From Betaproteobacteria bacterium (GTDB lineage Bacteria; Pseudomonadota; Gammaproteobacteria; Burkholderiales; Burkholderiaceae_E), in NCBI GenBank assembly GCA_016868375.1, contig VGHA01000023.1, forward strand, positions 1-40,232: a stretch of DNA of 40,232 nucleotides, given 5' to 3'. This document shows, piece after piece, positions 16,743 through 25,546 of the stretch. The stretch's first letter is position 1; every line of letters starts with the position of its first letter. The notes under the pieces were generated by a model, which ran no database searches, was not told the DNA's origin, and was given only the letters and a program-made list of their open reading frames with translations. Position numbers and translations under genes: made by a program.

Positions 16743-17758
16743 GCGTCAGTGGACCCCAAGCGCGCGCTGCCACCGTGCAGCTCATGATGAAAACGCGGCT
16801 TGCCGCCGAGGCCTCGATCGAGCCTGATCCCGTGCACGAAGGCCCGGTGACCAAGACCACGCAGATCATTGCCATCTACGGTAAGGGCGGTATTGGCAAA
16901 AGCTTCACGCTGGCCAATCTCTCTTACATGATGGCTCAGCAGGGCAAGAAGGTGCTGCTGATCGGCTGCGATCCAAAAAGCGACACCACTTCGCTCCTCT
17001 TCGGCGGGCGTGCCTGCCCCACCATCATCGAAACCTCATCGCGCAAGAAACTGGCCGGCGAGCCGGTTTCAATCGGTGATGTCTGCTTCAAGCGCGATGG
17101 CGTCTTCGCCATGGAGCTTGGCGGCCCCGAGGTGGGGCGCGGCTGTGGCGGGCGCGGCATCATCCATGGCTTCGAAACGCTCGAAAAGCTTGGCTTCCAC
17201 GACTGGGGCTTTGACTACGTGCTGCTCGACTTTCTTGGCGATGTCGTCTGCGGTGGCTTTGGTCTGCCGATCGCTCGCGACATGTGCCAGAAGGTCATCG
17301 TGGTGGGTAGCAACGACCTGCAATCGCTCTACGTTGCGAACAACGTCTGCTCAGCGGTCGAGTACTTCCGAAAGCTCGGCGGCAACGTCGGTGTGGCCGG
17401 GATGGTCATCAACAAGGATGACGGAACCGGCGAGGCCGCCGCCTTCGCAGAGCGGGCGGGTATCCCGGTGCTTGCTGCGATTCCCGCGCACGAAGACATT
17501 CGGCGCAAAAGCGCCAGCTACGAAATCATCGGCCGTCCTGGCAATGAGTGGGCGCGGCTCTTCGAAACGCTCGCAACCAATGTCGCTGAAGCGCCGCCCA
17601 TCCGGCCCCGGCCGCTTTCTCAGGACGCACTGCTGGGCTTGTTCGCGGCCGGCGCAGTGGGTCGCGACGTCGTGCTTCAACCGGCCACAGTTGCCGACAT
17701 GATGGGGCGTGATGCGGTCGAGAAGCCCTCGCTCGAAGTGGTCTACGAGCAGATCTGA
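16739..17758 (+). CDS. bchX: Chlorophyllide a reductase iron protein BchX
   Basis: A 339-aa NifH-like ATPase that reduces the BchYZ catalytic component of chlorophyllide a reductase. P-loop GKGGIGKS is at 48-55, followed by 'VLLIGCDPKSDTTSLLFGG'. The bridging [4Fe-4S] ligands are expected in 'FGGRACPTIIET' and 'EVGRGCGGRGI', both present. The N-terminal extension of about 40 residues before the P-loop is typical of BchX and separates it from BchL. It is translationally coupled to bchC; bchY follows after 24 bp. Confidence 0.97.
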   Translation: MSVSGPQARAATVQLMMKTRLAAEASIEPDPVHEGPVTKTTQIIAIYGKGGIGKSFTLANLSYMMAQQGKKVLLIGCDPKSDTTSLLFGGRACPTIIETSSRKKLAGEPVSIGDVCFKRDGVFAMELGGPEVGRGCGGRGIIHGFETLEKLGFHDWGFDYVLLDFLGDVVCGGFGLPIARDMCQKVIVVGSNDLQSLYVANNVCSAVEYFRKLGGNVGVAGMVINKDDGTGEAAAFAERAGIPVLAAIPAHEDIRRKSASYEIIGRPGNEWARLFETLATNVAEAPPIRPRPLSQDALLGLFAAGAVGRDVVLQPATVADMMGRDAVEKPSLEVVYEQI

Positions 17759-17782
17759 GCCAGCGGCAACGAGCACATCACC

Positions 17783-19360
17783 ATGAACGCGCGCCAACCG
17801 ATTCCGATCCTGCCAGCCGAGGCCGAGCCTGTGCAGGCAGCGCCGACTGCTGTCAGCGGTTCCGCATCCGGCGCCGTCGATGCGTCGGGCCTGTCATGCC
17901 ATGGCGGCCGCGATCAGATGCTCGAGGCGGCCCGCAAGGCAGGCAAAACCGAAACCCTCGAGCGCTACGCGGCCGACTATCCCAAGGGCCCGCACGACCA
18001 GCCGCAAAGCATGTGCCCGGCCTTCGGGTCGCTAAGGGTGGGGCTGCGCATGCGTCGCACGCACACCATCCTGTCTGGATCGGCATGCTGCGTCTACGGG
18101 CTTACGTTCACCTCGCATTTTTATGGCGCACGCCGCAGCGTGGGCTATGTGCCGTTCAACTCCGAAACACTGGTTACCGGCAAGCTGTTCGAGGACATTC
18201 GCGAAGCGGTGTACCGCGAGGCAGACCCCGCCCGCTACGACGCACTGGTCATCATCAATCTGTGCGTGCCAACGGCAAGCGGTGTGCCGCTGCAGCTGCT
18301 TCCGCGCGAGATCAACGGCGTTCGTATCATCGGTATCGACGTACCTGGCTTTGGGGTACCCACCCACGCCGAGGCAAAAGACGTCCTGGCCGGTGCCATG
18401 CTTCAGTACGCGCTCAACGAGGTGCGTGCCGGTCCGGTGGCGGCGCCCCGTCAAGGACGCGCTGCGCTGCCCACGGTCACGTTGCTGGGGGAACTCTTTC
18501 CGGCTGACCCCATGAGCGTGGGTCAGATGCTCGCACCGCTGGGGCTTGCCCTGGGAACCACCGTTCCCACGCGCGAGTGGCGCGAACTCTATGCGGCGCT
18601 TGATTGCGCCGCGGTGGCAGCGGTTCACCCGTTTTACACAGCCAGTCTGCGCGTATTCGAGTCCGCGGGTCGGCCCATCGCGGGATCGGCGCCGGTGGGA
18701 TATGAAGGCACGGCCGAGTGGCTGCGTGCGATCGGTGAAGCCGCAGGCGTGAGTGAGCGCGCAATCGGTGCAGCCCGCGATGCCGTGCTGCCAGGCATCC
18801 GCGCCGCGCTCAGCCGGGCGCCCATCAAAGGCCGCATCACGGTAAGCGGCTATGAGGGCTCCGAGCTGCTGGTTGCGCGGCTGCTCATTGAAAGCGGCGC
18901 TGATGTGCCGTATGTCGGCTCAGCCTGTCCCCAAACCGCGTACAGCGCCGCCGATCGCGCCTGGCTCGAGGAGCACGGCACACGCGTTCAGTACCGCGCA
19001 TCGCTTGAGCACGATCTCGCCGCCATCGACGAATTCGGTCCCGATCTCGCCATCGGCACGACGCCCGTGGTGCAGGCTGCCAAGCAGAAGAGCCTGCCGG
19101 CGCTGTACTTCACCAACCTGATTTCAGCGCGCCCGCTCATGGGTGCCGCGGGTGCCGGATCGCTGGCCCAGGTCATCAATGCCGCAATCGGCAACCGCGC
19201 CCGCTTCGATCAGATGAAAGCGTTTTTTGGTGATGTGGGCGAGGGCGCCAACGCGGGTGTCTGGGAGCAGGTCCCGGTCGATCGCCCCGAGTTCCGGGCA
19301 CTCACGCGTCGTCGTGTTCAGAAGGCCGCCGCGCAACGCAAAGCCGAGGAGATGGGCTGA
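17783..19360 (+). CDS. bchY: Chlorophyllide a reductase subunit BchY
   Basis: A 525-aa BchY, the NifD-like half of the BchYZ catalytic component that reduces ring B of chlorophyllide a. Cysteines in '[13 protein letters not shown]', '[21 protein letters not shown]' and '[18 protein letters not shown]' sit where the [4Fe-4S] ligands of the family lie. The first about 35 residues are Ala/Pro-rich and low in conservation. The stop overlaps the bchZ start by one base (TGATG), a sign of translational coupling. Confidence 0.96.
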   Translation: MNARQPIPILPAEAEPVQAAPTAVSGSASGAVDASGLSCHGGRDQMLEAARKAGKTETLERYAADYPKGPHDQPQSMCPAFGSLRVGLRMRRTHTILSGSACCVYGLTFTSHFYGARRSVGYVPFNSETLVTGKLFEDIREAVYREADPARYDALVIINLCVPTASGVPLQLLPREINGVRIIGIDVPGFGVPTHAEAKDVLAGAMLQYALNEVRAGPVAAPRQGRAALPTVTLLGELFPADPMSVGQMLAPLGLALGTTVPTREWRELYAALDCAAVAAVHPFYTASLRVFESAGRPIAGSAPVGYEGTAEWLRAIGEAAGVSERAIGAARDAVLPGIRAALSRAPIKGRITVSGYEGSELLVARLLIESGADVPYVGSACPQTAYSAADRAWLEEHGTRVQYRASLEHDLAAIDEFGPDLAIGTTPVVQAAKQKSLPALYFTNLISARPLMGAAGAGSLAQVINAAIGNRARFDQMKAFFGDVGEGANAGVWEQVPVDRPEFRALTRRRVQKAAAQRKAEEMG

Positions 19361-20823
19361 TGCTGGTGCTCGACCACGATCGTGCCGGAGGCTACTGGGG
19401 GGCGGTCTACGTCTTCGCGGCGGTCAAGGGACTGCAGGTGGTGATCGACGGCCCGGTGGGTTGCGAAAACCTCCCGGTCACCTCGGTGTTGCACTACACC
19501 GATGCCTTGCCGCCGCACGAACTGCCCATTGTGGTCACGGGCCTCGCCGAAGAGCAGCTGGGCCGCGAGGGCACCGAAAACGCAATGCGCCGGGCCCACG
19601 CAGTACTCGATCCTGATCTGCCTGCGGTGGTGGTCACCGGCTCAATCGCCGAAATGATCGGCGGTGGCGTAACCCCCGAGGGCACCACCATCCAACGGTT
19701 TCTGCCGCGCACGATCGACGAAGACCAGTGGCAGGCAGCCAATCGCGCCATGCTGTGGCTCTGGACCGAATACGCTCCGCGCAAGGTGCCCGAGCCCAAG
19801 GCACGTAAAGAAGGCGAGCGTCCGCTGGTCAACCTGATTGGCCCCGCCTACGGCACCTTCAACATGCCCAGCGATCTGGCTGAAATCCGGCGGCTGGTTG
19901 AAGGTATCGGCGCCGAGATCAATCTTGTGTTTCCGCTGGGTACGCACCTGGCCGATATCGCCCGGTTGGCCGATGCGCAAGTCAATATCTGCATGTATCG
20001 CGAGTTTGGCGCCTTGCTGTGCGAAGCGCTGGAGCGGCCGTGGCTGCAGGCGCCGATCGGGCTGCACAGCACAACCCGGTTCCTGCGCACCTTGGGCGAA
20101 CTGCTGGGCTTAGACCCCGAGCCGTTCATCGAGCGCGAAAAGCACACCACGATCAAACCGGTGTGGGATCTGTGGCGCTCGGTCACGCAAGACTTCTTCG
20201 GCACCGCTAGCTTCGCGGTGGTGGCAAGCGACACCTATGCGCGCGGCCTTCGCAACCTGTTTGAAACCGAGCTGGGCCTGCCGTGTGCCTTCGCCGTGTC
20301 GCGCAAGCCAGGCGACAAGACCGATAACGAAACCATTCGCAGGCACTGTCACGAAAAAAGCCCGCTCGTGATGTTCGGCAGCTACAACGAGCGCATGTAT
20401 CTGGCCGAAAAAGGCTCGCGGGCAAGTTATGTCCCGGCATCATTTCCCGGCGCAATCATTCGCCGGCACACCGGGACGCCCTTCATGGGCTACGCCGGTA
20501 CCACGTATCTGGTGCAGGAATTCTGCAACGGGCTGTTCGACGCGCTCTTTCACATCCTGCCGTTGGGCAGCGACATGGACAAGGTGGATGCCACACCCAC
20601 CGGAACCGTTGCGCCCGACGCACGCAGTCTTGACTGGGACGAGCCCGCGCGCGAGCGGCTTGCCGAGTTGGTTGCCGATGAACCTGTGCTGATCCAGATC
20701 TCTGTTGCCAAACGCCTGCGGGACCGCGCCGAGCGCGAAGCCCGCGAGGCGGGCGAAGACCGTGTGACCGCGGCCCGCATCGATAAAGCGGCCGGGGTCG
20801 TTCGGAAGGCGGTTACCGCATGA
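19360..20823 (+). CDS. bchZ: Chlorophyllide a reductase subunit BchZ
   Basis: A 487-aa BchZ, the NifK-like partner of BchY. The start [20 protein letters not shown] and '[20 protein letters not shown]' (cluster cysteine) are diagnostic, as are '[20 protein letters not shown]' and the C-terminal PCP_red-like domain '[18 protein letters not shown]'. It is the last bch gene before puf. A 135-bp gap with several stem-loops separates it from pufB. Confidence 0.96.
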   Translation: MLVLDHDRAGGYWGAVYVFAAVKGLQVVIDGPVGCENLPVTSVLHYTDALPPHELPIVVTGLAEEQLGREGTENAMRRAHAVLDPDLPAVVVTGSIAEMIGGGVTPEGTTIQRFLPRTIDEDQWQAANRAMLWLWTEYAPRKVPEPKARKEGERPLVNLIGPAYGTFNMPSDLAEIRRLVEGIGAEINLVFPLGTHLADIARLADAQVNICMYREFGALLCEALERPWLQAPIGLHSTTRFLRTLGELLGLDPEPFIEREKHTTIKPVWDLWRSVTQDFFGTASFAVVASDTYARGLRNLFETELGLPCAFAVSRKPGDKTDNETIRRHCHEKSPLVMFGSYNERMYLAEKGSRASYVPASFPGAIIRRHTGTPFMGYAGTTYLVQEFCNGLFDALFHILPLGSDMDKVDATPTGTVAPDARSLDWDEPARERLAELVADEPVLIQISVAKRLRDRAEREAREAGEDRVTAARIDKAAGVVRKAVTA

Positions 20824-20848
20824 GTGCTGCCTCCCTCTCCTCGAACAA

Positions 20849-20939
20849 GCCTCTTCAAAGAGGCGAACCGAACGTCGTGGCGCGGTGCTGCGGCTGCCTG
20901 ATCCACGCGGGCCCAGCGTGGAGCCGGCCTTCATGGCCG
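20849..20939 (+). other. Three short stem-loops in the bchZ-pufB gap
   Basis: The 135-bp gap holds three perfect inverted repeats: GCCTCTT/AAGAGGC (20849-20864, 2-nt spacer), CCACGC/GCGTGG around a 7-nt loop (20903-20921), and CGGCC/GGCCG around TTCAT (20925-20939). None has a following T-tract, so these look like mRNA processing or 5'-stabilising structures rather than terminators. In Rhodobacter, puf mRNA segments are shaped by such hairpins; the role here is inferred. Confidence 0.45.
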
Positions 20940-20958
20940 CCTCAATGGAGAACACCCC

Positions 20959-21105
20959 ATGAGTGACAAGAAGAGCATCTCCGGGCTCAATGACGAGGAA
21001 GCCCAGGAGTTTCACACGTATTACATGCAGGGCCTGGTGGGCTTCACGGCAATCGCTGTGATCGCGCACATCCTCGTCTGGGCCTGGCGCCCCTGGTTCC
21101 ACTGA
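20959..21105 (+). CDS. pufB: Light-harvesting 1 beta polypeptide PufB
   Basis: A 48-aa protein starting [20 protein letters not shown]. It has the LH1-beta layout: acidic N-terminus, EFHTYYMQG with H19, a single membrane helix with the bacteriochlorophyll-ligating H37 ('[15 protein letters not shown]'), and the aromatic C-terminal WxWRPWF motif. The ATG at 20959 is preceded by GGAG at 8 bp spacing. It forms the LH1 antenna ring around the reaction centre with PufA. It is unusual in being separated from pufA by another open frame. Confidence 0.96.
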   Translation: MSDKKSISGLNDEEAQEFHTYYMQGLVGFTAIAVIAHILVWAWRPWFH

Positions 21106-21127
21106 TCACATCCGTACGGGGATAGTC

Positions 21128-21352
21128 ATGACACCACTCAGCAACACATCGGCCCGCCATGAAACGCTGGGCGATTCGCTCGCCTCTCACTTCATCTTTG
21201 CGGTTTGCTTCGTCACATTTTTGTGTGTCGCAGTGTTCGCGTCGTTGTTGCTGCTGCCGTGGCGATCCTGGCTGCCTGGTGCGGAAAGCAGTGAAACCTT
21301 GTTGGGCGGTGTCAGGGGCGCTGTCTACACCCTGATGTCGCACCTAATCTGA
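21128..21352 (+). CDS. 74-aa single-helix membrane protein between pufB and pufA (possibly PufQ-like)
   Basis: A 74-aa frame from ATG 21128 with GGGG 7 bp upstream. The N-terminus is polar (MTPLSNTSARHETLGDSLAS), then one membrane helix (about 22-43, 'FIFAVCFVTFLCVAVFASLL'), an LLPWRSWLPGAE motif right after it, and a C-terminal amphipathic stretch (GGVRGAVYTLMSHLI). It fills the whole 261-bp gap between pufB and pufA, with normal spacing on both sides. The size, single helix and C-terminal R-x-A-x3-T pattern loosely recall PufQ, which in Rhodobacter precedes pufB and aids bacteriochlorophyll delivery, but I cannot establish homology by eye. It has no LH1-alpha or -beta histidine motif. Alternatives are a PufX/W-like ring-opening or quinone-channel subunit. 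Confidence 0.78.
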   Translation: MTPLSNTSARHETLGDSLASHFIFAVCFVTFLCVAVFASLLLLPWRSWLPGAESSETLLGGVRGAVYTLMSHLI

Positions 21353-21366
21353 CTGGAGATTGATCT

Positions 21367-21549
21367 ATGTGGCGCGTTTGGAAACTGTACGACCCGCTGC
21401 GCGCGATGGTTGCGCAAGGCGTTTTCCTGTTCGGGCTGGCGGCAATGATTCATCTCATTCTGCTCAGCACCACCAACTTCAACTGGCTCGATGGCATGAG
21501 TCAGGCTCAGTACAAGGCCGCCCAGGCCGCGGCTGCAGCCAAAAAGTAG
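21367..21549 (+). CDS. pufA: Light-harvesting 1 alpha polypeptide PufA
   Basis: A 60-aa LH1-alpha. The start [20 protein letters not shown] is diagnostic, the bacteriochlorophyll-ligating histidine is H29 in '[12 protein letters not shown]', and 'TTNFNWLDG' follows the helix. The C-terminal tail is Ala/Lys-rich ([11 protein letters not shown]) and could be trimmed. GGAG lies 9 bp before the ATG. pufL follows after a 73-bp gap that contains a strong hairpin. Confidence 0.96.
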   Translation: MWRVWKLYDPLRAMVAQGVFLFGLAAMIHLILLSTTNFNWLDGMSQAQYKAAQAAAAAKK

Positions 21550-21566
21550 GCAAGCAAGGAGAGGCA

Positions 21567-21592
21567 GGCGGTCCGGCTCGCGCCGGTCCGCC
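21567..21592 (+). other. Strong stem-loop between pufA and pufL
   Basis: GGCGGTCCGGC and GCCGGTCCGCC form an 11-bp stem with one T-T mismatch around a 4-nt TCGC loop, with no T-tract after it. Position and shape match the intercistronic pufA-pufL hairpin of Rhodobacter, which protects the pufBA mRNA from 3' decay so that LH1 is made in excess of reaction centre. The sequence shows the hairpin; the function is by analogy. Confidence 0.7.
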
Positions 21593-21622
21593 GCCCGACA
21601 AGACAGCCGGGAGGGCCGACAG

Positions 21623-22447
21623 ATGGCGATGTTGAGCTTTGAAAGAAAATACCGGGTTCGTGGTGGCACGCTGCTCGGCGGCGATCTATTCGATTTTTGG
21701 GTGGGTCCGTTCTACGTGGGTTTCTTTGGCATCACCACGGTCTTTTTCACTTTTGTCGGCACTGCGCTGATTCTGTACGGCGCCGCAATCGGCGGCACCT
21801 GGAATCTGTGGCAAATCAATATTGCGCCGCCCGATCTCAAATACGGGCTGGGGCTGGCGCCACTTAAGGAAGGTGGGCTTTGGCAGATCATCACGGTCTG
21901 TGCCATTGGAGCCTTTGGCTCCTGGGCCCTGCGCGAGGTTGAAATCAGCCGCAAGCTCGGCATGGGCTATCACGTGCCGGTTGCATTTAGCGTGGCGGTA
22001 CTCGGCTATGTGACGCTGGTCGTCATTCGGCCGGTTCTGCTGGGCGCTTGGGGCCACGGCTTTCCCTACGGAATTCTTAGCCACCTCGACTGGGTTTCAA
22101 ACGTCGGATACCAGTACCTGCACTTTCACTACAACCCTGCGCACATGATCGCGGTGACGCTGTTCTTCACCACCACGCTGGCGCTGGCAATGCACGGTGG
22201 CCTGATCCTGTCGTCTACCAACCCGCCTAAGGGCGAATTGGTCAAGACCCCCGAGCACGAAGACTCGTTCTTTCGCGACATCATCGGCTACTCGGTGGGA
22301 ACGCTGGGCATTCACCGGCTGGGTCTGTTTCTGGCGCTGTCAGCGGTGTTCTTCAGCGCGGTATGCATCGTGATCAGCGGTCCGTTCTGGACACGCGGCT
22401 GGCCCGAATGGTGGGGCTGGTGGCTGCGCCTGCCCATCTGGTCGTGA
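21623..22447 (+). CDS. pufL: Photosynthetic reaction centre L subunit PufL
   Basis: A 274-aa PufL with five membrane helices. It starts [20 protein letters not shown], and the cofactor-binding region reads '[28 protein letters not shown]', holding the bacteriochlorophyll histidine ligands. The quinone/iron region '[20 protein letters not shown]' and '[22 protein letters not shown]' contain the iron-ligand histidines. GGGAGGG precedes the ATG. With PufM it forms the core heterodimer that carries out primary charge separation. The overall length is standard. Confidence 0.97.
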   Translation: MAMLSFERKYRVRGGTLLGGDLFDFWVGPFYVGFFGITTVFFTFVGTALILYGAAIGGTWNLWQINIAPPDLKYGLGLAPLKEGGLWQIITVCAIGAFGSWALREVEISRKLGMGYHVPVAFSVAVLGYVTLVVIRPVLLGAWGHGFPYGILSHLDWVSNVGYQYLHFHYNPAHMIAVTLFFTTTLALAMHGGLILSSTNPPKGELVKTPEHEDSFFRDIIGYSVGTLGIHRLGLFLALSAVFFSAVCIVISGPFWTRGWPEWWGWWLRLPIWS

Positions 22448-22460
22448 CTGGAGAATCGCA

Positions 22461-23450
22461 ATGAAAAAAACACTGTTTCCGGTCCCGTATTACCAGAACC
22501 TGTTCACCAAGGTTCGTGTTAATGCGCCTGTGTTTCCAGGCGTTCCGCTCGAGCGCGAGCGTGATACGGCCGAGCGTGCCGGCGGCATCCATGCGCATGT
22601 ACTCGCCCGATTCGGTAACGCGCAGATCGGCCCAATTTATCTGGGCTTTTTGGGGGTTGCGTCGCTGATCTTTTTTGTGATCGGGTTCACCTCAATCGGC
22701 TGGAATATGCTGGTTCAGGTGAACTACAGCCCGATTGAATTCGTAAAACAATTGTTCTGGTTGTCGGTGGATCCCCCGTCGGCCAAGTACGGCCTGCAAC
22801 TACCGCCCTTGAACGAGGGTGGGTGGTGGCTGTTTGCAGGCTTCTTCATCACTGTATCAATTCTGCTGTGGTGGGCCCGTGTTTACAGGCGCGCCCGCGC
22901 GCTAGGCTTGGGAACCCATGTCGCTTGGGCTTTCGCAGCAGCGATCTGGCTGTTTCTGGTGTTAGGACTGTTCCGCCCGGTGCTGATGGGGTCATGGTCT
23001 GAGGCTGTTCCGTTCGGAATCTTCTCTCACCTCGACTGGACTACCGCGTTCTCGCTGCGCTACGGAAATCTGTTTTACAACCCGTTTCACATGCTGTCGA
23101 TCGTCTTTCTGTATGGCTCGGTACTGCTATTTGCGATGCATGCTGGAACCATCCTCGCGGTTAGCAGGTACGGTGGTGATCGCGAGATCGAGCAGATCTA
23201 CGACCGCGGAACCGCGAGCGAGCGCGCTGCGCTATTTTGGCGCTGGACCATGGGCTTCAACGCATCGATGGAGTCAGTTCATCGCTGGGCGTGGTGGTTC
23301 GCGGTGCTTACGTGTATCACAGGCGGCATCGGTATTCTGCTGACCGGTACCGTCGTTGATAACTGGTACCTGTGGGCGGTCAAGCACGGGGTCGCGCCGG
23401 CTTATCCGGAAATCTGGGGTCCGATCATTGATCCCGCAGTTGCGAAATAA
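22461..23450 (+). CDS. pufM: Photosynthetic reaction centre M subunit PufM
   Basis: A 329-aa PufM. Diagnostic segments are '[14 protein letters not shown]', '[29 protein letters not shown]' (special-pair and accessory bacteriochlorophyll ligands), '[25 protein letters not shown]' (iron ligands and QA site) and '[20 protein letters not shown]'. The N-terminus has about nine extra residues (MKKTLFPVP) before the usual YQNIF start; the ATG has GGAG at 7 bp, so the extension is probably translated. It is 13 bp after pufL and 12 bp before pufC. Confidence 0.97.
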   Translation: MKKTLFPVPYYQNLFTKVRVNAPVFPGVPLERERDTAERAGGIHAHVLARFGNAQIGPIYLGFLGVASLIFFVIGFTSIGWNMLVQVNYSPIEFVKQLFWLSVDPPSAKYGLQLPPLNEGGWWLFAGFFITVSILLWWARVYRRARALGLGTHVAWAFAAAIWLFLVLGLFRPVLMGSWSEAVPFGIFSHLDWTTAFSLRYGNLFYNPFHMLSIVFLYGSVLLFAMHAGTILAVSRYGGDREIEQIYDRGTASERAALFWRWTMGFNASMESVHRWAWWFAVLTCITGGIGILLTGTVVDNWYLWAVKHGVAPAYPEIWGPIIDPAVAK

Positions 23451-23462
23451 CAGGAGCCCGAC

Positions 23463-24539
23463 ATGGCGCAAACTCGATTCGCCTTGATCGCTGCTGCCGG
23501 CGTATTGGCGAGCACGCTGCTCGTTGGTTGCGAGCGCTTGCCGATGGATACCCAGCAGGTGGGTTACCGAGGCACAGGCATGGAGCAGGTCACTAATCCT
23601 CGGATTGTCGCGGCGAACGCGCCGCGGCATGTCGCTCCGCCAGTGCTTGATCCTGCCGATGCAAGCGGGCCCAGAGCAAGCCAGGCGTATCAGAACGTCA
23701 AGGTGCTCGGACATCTCAGCGTCGGTGAATTTACCCGCACAATGATTGCGATTACCAACTGGGTATCGCCGGAGCAGGGTTGCGTCTACTGCCATAACCC
23801 CGCCAACTTTGCTGACGACTCCATGCAAACTAAGATTGTTTCTCGGCGCATGGTGCAGATGACCCAGGAAATCAACAGTACTTGGAAAAATCACGTTGTC
23901 GACACGGGCGTTACCTGCTACACCTGCCATCGCGGTAAAAACGTTCCAGAATACAAATGGTTTGCTGATCCCCCGGCGCCTAGCGCGGGTCGGATGCTGG
24001 GTAATGATTTCGGGCAGAACAAAGCCGGCAAGAAGTCGGTCGGGAACGCCTCGCTGCCGTACGATCCCTTCACGCCTTATTTCCTTGGCAAAGACGAAAT
24101 TCGGTTTACCGCAACCACGGCCTTACCCGTCAATGCCCAGGTACCGCTCAAGCAGGCCGAGGTCACCCACGCGCTGATGATTCACATGTCCGAAGGCTTG
24201 GGCGTGGGCTGCGTGAATTGCCACAATACCCGCGCTTTTGCCGAGTGGAGTCAAAGCCCGCCCGCGCGCGTGCAGTCCTGGTATGGAATCCGCATGGTGC
24301 GCGAGGTGAATAACGTGTTCATGGTACCGCTCACGCCTGGGCAGCCTAAGGAGCGACTCGGCCGTACTGGCGATATTGCCAAGGTCAATTGCACCACTTG
24401 CCATCAGGGTGTTAACAAGCCGTTAAACGGCGCCAAGATGCTCACCGCGCATCCAGAACTTGCGAAGCCGGCGGGCGCGCCGGTAAGAACCTCTGCGCTT
24501 AGCGAACTGCCGCTATCGCTCATCAAGCCGGCCAACTGA
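23463..24539 (+). CDS. pufC: Tetraheme reaction-centre cytochrome c PufC
   Basis: A 358-aa lipoprotein cytochrome that re-reduces the photo-oxidised special pair. The signal peptide ends in a lipobox LLVGC with C23 as lipid anchor. Four c-type heme sites are present: CVYCH (107-111), CYTCH (152-156), CVNCH (250-254) and CTTCH (310-314), spaced in two pairs as in PufC. AGGAG lies 6 bp before the ATG. It is the last gene of the puf operon; a strong terminator follows about 200 bp downstream. Confidence 0.97.
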   Translation: MAQTRFALIAAAGVLASTLLVGCERLPMDTQQVGYRGTGMEQVTNPRIVAANAPRHVAPPVLDPADASGPRASQAYQNVKVLGHLSVGEFTRTMIAITNWVSPEQGCVYCHNPANFADDSMQTKIVSRRMVQMTQEINSTWKNHVVDTGVTCYTCHRGKNVPEYKWFADPPAPSAGRMLGNDFGQNKAGKKSVGNASLPYDPFTPYFLGKDEIRFTATTALPVNAQVPLKQAEVTHALMIHMSEGLGVGCVNCHNTRAFAEWSQSPPARVQSWYGIRMVREVNNVFMVPLTPGQPKERLGRTGDIAKVNCTTCHQGVNKPLNGAKMLTAHPELAKPAGAPVRTSALSELPLSLIKPAN

Positions 24540-24738
24540 TCTTGATGATGTCTCTACCCACTTCTCAGCGGCCGCAATGCCTGGTTGGTCGGCTTGCGGC
24601 AGCTGAGTCCTCAACCCAATCAGGAGGCTGAGCAGTCCACCTTCTGAGATCCTGACAGCAGGCGAGGTCCCGATCGGGACACGCCCGAAAGTTTCGGCAC
24701 TCGTATCATTCCTACCCATCCTCCGGTGTCTCGTGCCA
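24540..24738. other. Non-coding gap after pufC
   Basis: About 200 bp with no convincing gene on either strand. A perfect 14-bp palindrome GTCCCGATCGGGAC lies at 24667-24680, and a short CCGAAA/TTTCGG repeat at 24684-24696. I see no PpsR box or tRNA. It is probably 3' untranslated mRNA of puf leading into the terminator. Confidence 0.4.
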
Positions 24739-24774
24739 GACGCCCCCGGTCTTCGGGAGGCGTCGTTTTTTTTT
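24739..24774 (+). terminator. Rho-independent terminator of the puf operon
   Basis: GACGCCCCCG and CGGGAGGCGTC pair in a stem of ten base pairs with one bulged A and a GTCTT loop, followed after one G by nine T residues (24766-24774). This is the strongest intrinsic terminator in the window and acts on the plus strand, closing bchCXYZ-puf. In the opposite direction no T-tract follows. Confidence 0.88.
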
Positions 24775-24795
24775 GTGGGACCGGAAGCTGAATCG

Positions 24796-25500
24796 TCAGG
24801 ACGTGGGCGCGTCCACCTGCGACGGAATATCGATGCCAAAGTGTTTGTCCGCAACTTGCTGAAGCTGCTCAAACACGATGCCGACGCGAACCGGACGGAA
24901 AGTGCGCAGATCAATAATGGATGAACCCAGCCCACGCTCGTTGCTGTACTTGGATGGGCCGCGATCCAGCGCAAGCGCTGCGCAGTCAACCACCTCGCGT
25001 TCAACATCCTGAAAGTGAAACTTGCTGCCGGTAAGTGAACGGTTGGCTGACGACCCGAATACCGGTTTGTGTGTCTCGAGTGCGCGCCGGGCGATCTCGT
25101 CATGCGTGGGGCCGGCGTTCATCAGGATGTCCATGGTGCCTGCCTTGGACGCATTGGACAGCACGAACGGCGCGACATCCCTGAAGAGCGGGTGGTTCGC
25201 GCGAAACGGCGCGACGATTGAAATTGGAAGCTGGTGGTCAAAGATGACCGCGCGTACGAAATCGCGCGCGCGCTCGCCAATATCGATCACCTCAAGAAAC
25301 ATGTCATAGGACCCAAACATGCCGCAGGGCTTGGAGAAGCTGCGCTGCTTGGCCTCATAGATGCGTCGAATGGCGGGCTCGGTATGTCCGACGATCGCGT
25401 AGCCGACATCTGCCTTGAAGATCGCGATACCGCCAGCCAGTACCGTGTCGTGAACGCGCCGGCCATCGGCCACCGGGTCAAATTTGTTGGATTGAGTCAT
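24796..25500 (-). CDS. Diverged YrdC/Sua5-domain protein
   Basis: A 234-aa protein with the YrdC/Sua5/YciO fold pattern. The usual PTDTVYGL start of the domain reads 'FKADVGYAIVG' (about 28-38), and the K-x-R pair is K51-Q-R53 in 'YEAKQRSFSKPCGMFGS', with the matching S-x-N in 'FGSSANRSLTG' (S151-A-N153). So the nucleotide/tRNA-binding tetrad looks kept while the flanks differ from TsaC. TsaC/Sua5 makes threonylcarbamoyl-AMP for tRNA t6A; this divergence suggests a different carbamoylation substrate or a non-t6A role. GGAGG lies 7 bp before the ATG. It is 46 bp downstream of tspO on the same strand, so it is probably the last gene of the bchG operon. Confidence 0.8.
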   Translation of the reverse strand: MTQSNKFDPVADGRRVHDTVLAGGIAIFKADVGYAIVGHTEPAIRRIYEAKQRSFSKPCGMFGSYDMFLEVIDIGERARDFVRAVIFDHQLPISIVAPFRANHPLFRDVAPFVLSNASKAGTMDILMNAGPTHDEIARRALETHKPVFGSSANRSLTGSKFHFQDVEREVVDCAALALDRGPSKYSNERGLGSSIIDLRTFRPVRVGIVFEQLQQVADKHFGIDIPSQVDAPTS

Positions 25501-25546
25501 CGTGCTTCCTCCGAGGGGTCTGTCGCTCGGCCCGAAGCTTACCGAC

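Noticed and set aside
20820-20966. A 48-codon ORF starting inside the bchZ stop (ATGA overlap) and ending within pufB, in the place where pufQ would lie
   Set aside because: It has no membrane helix, is Cys/Pro/Trp-rich with no known pattern, and runs through three hairpins and into pufB in another frame. It does not resemble PufQ and is most likely chance.
24513-25103. A minus-strand open frame spanning the gap after pufC
   Set aside because: It crosses the puf terminator and runs out of frame through the yrdC-like gene; no domain pattern is visible.
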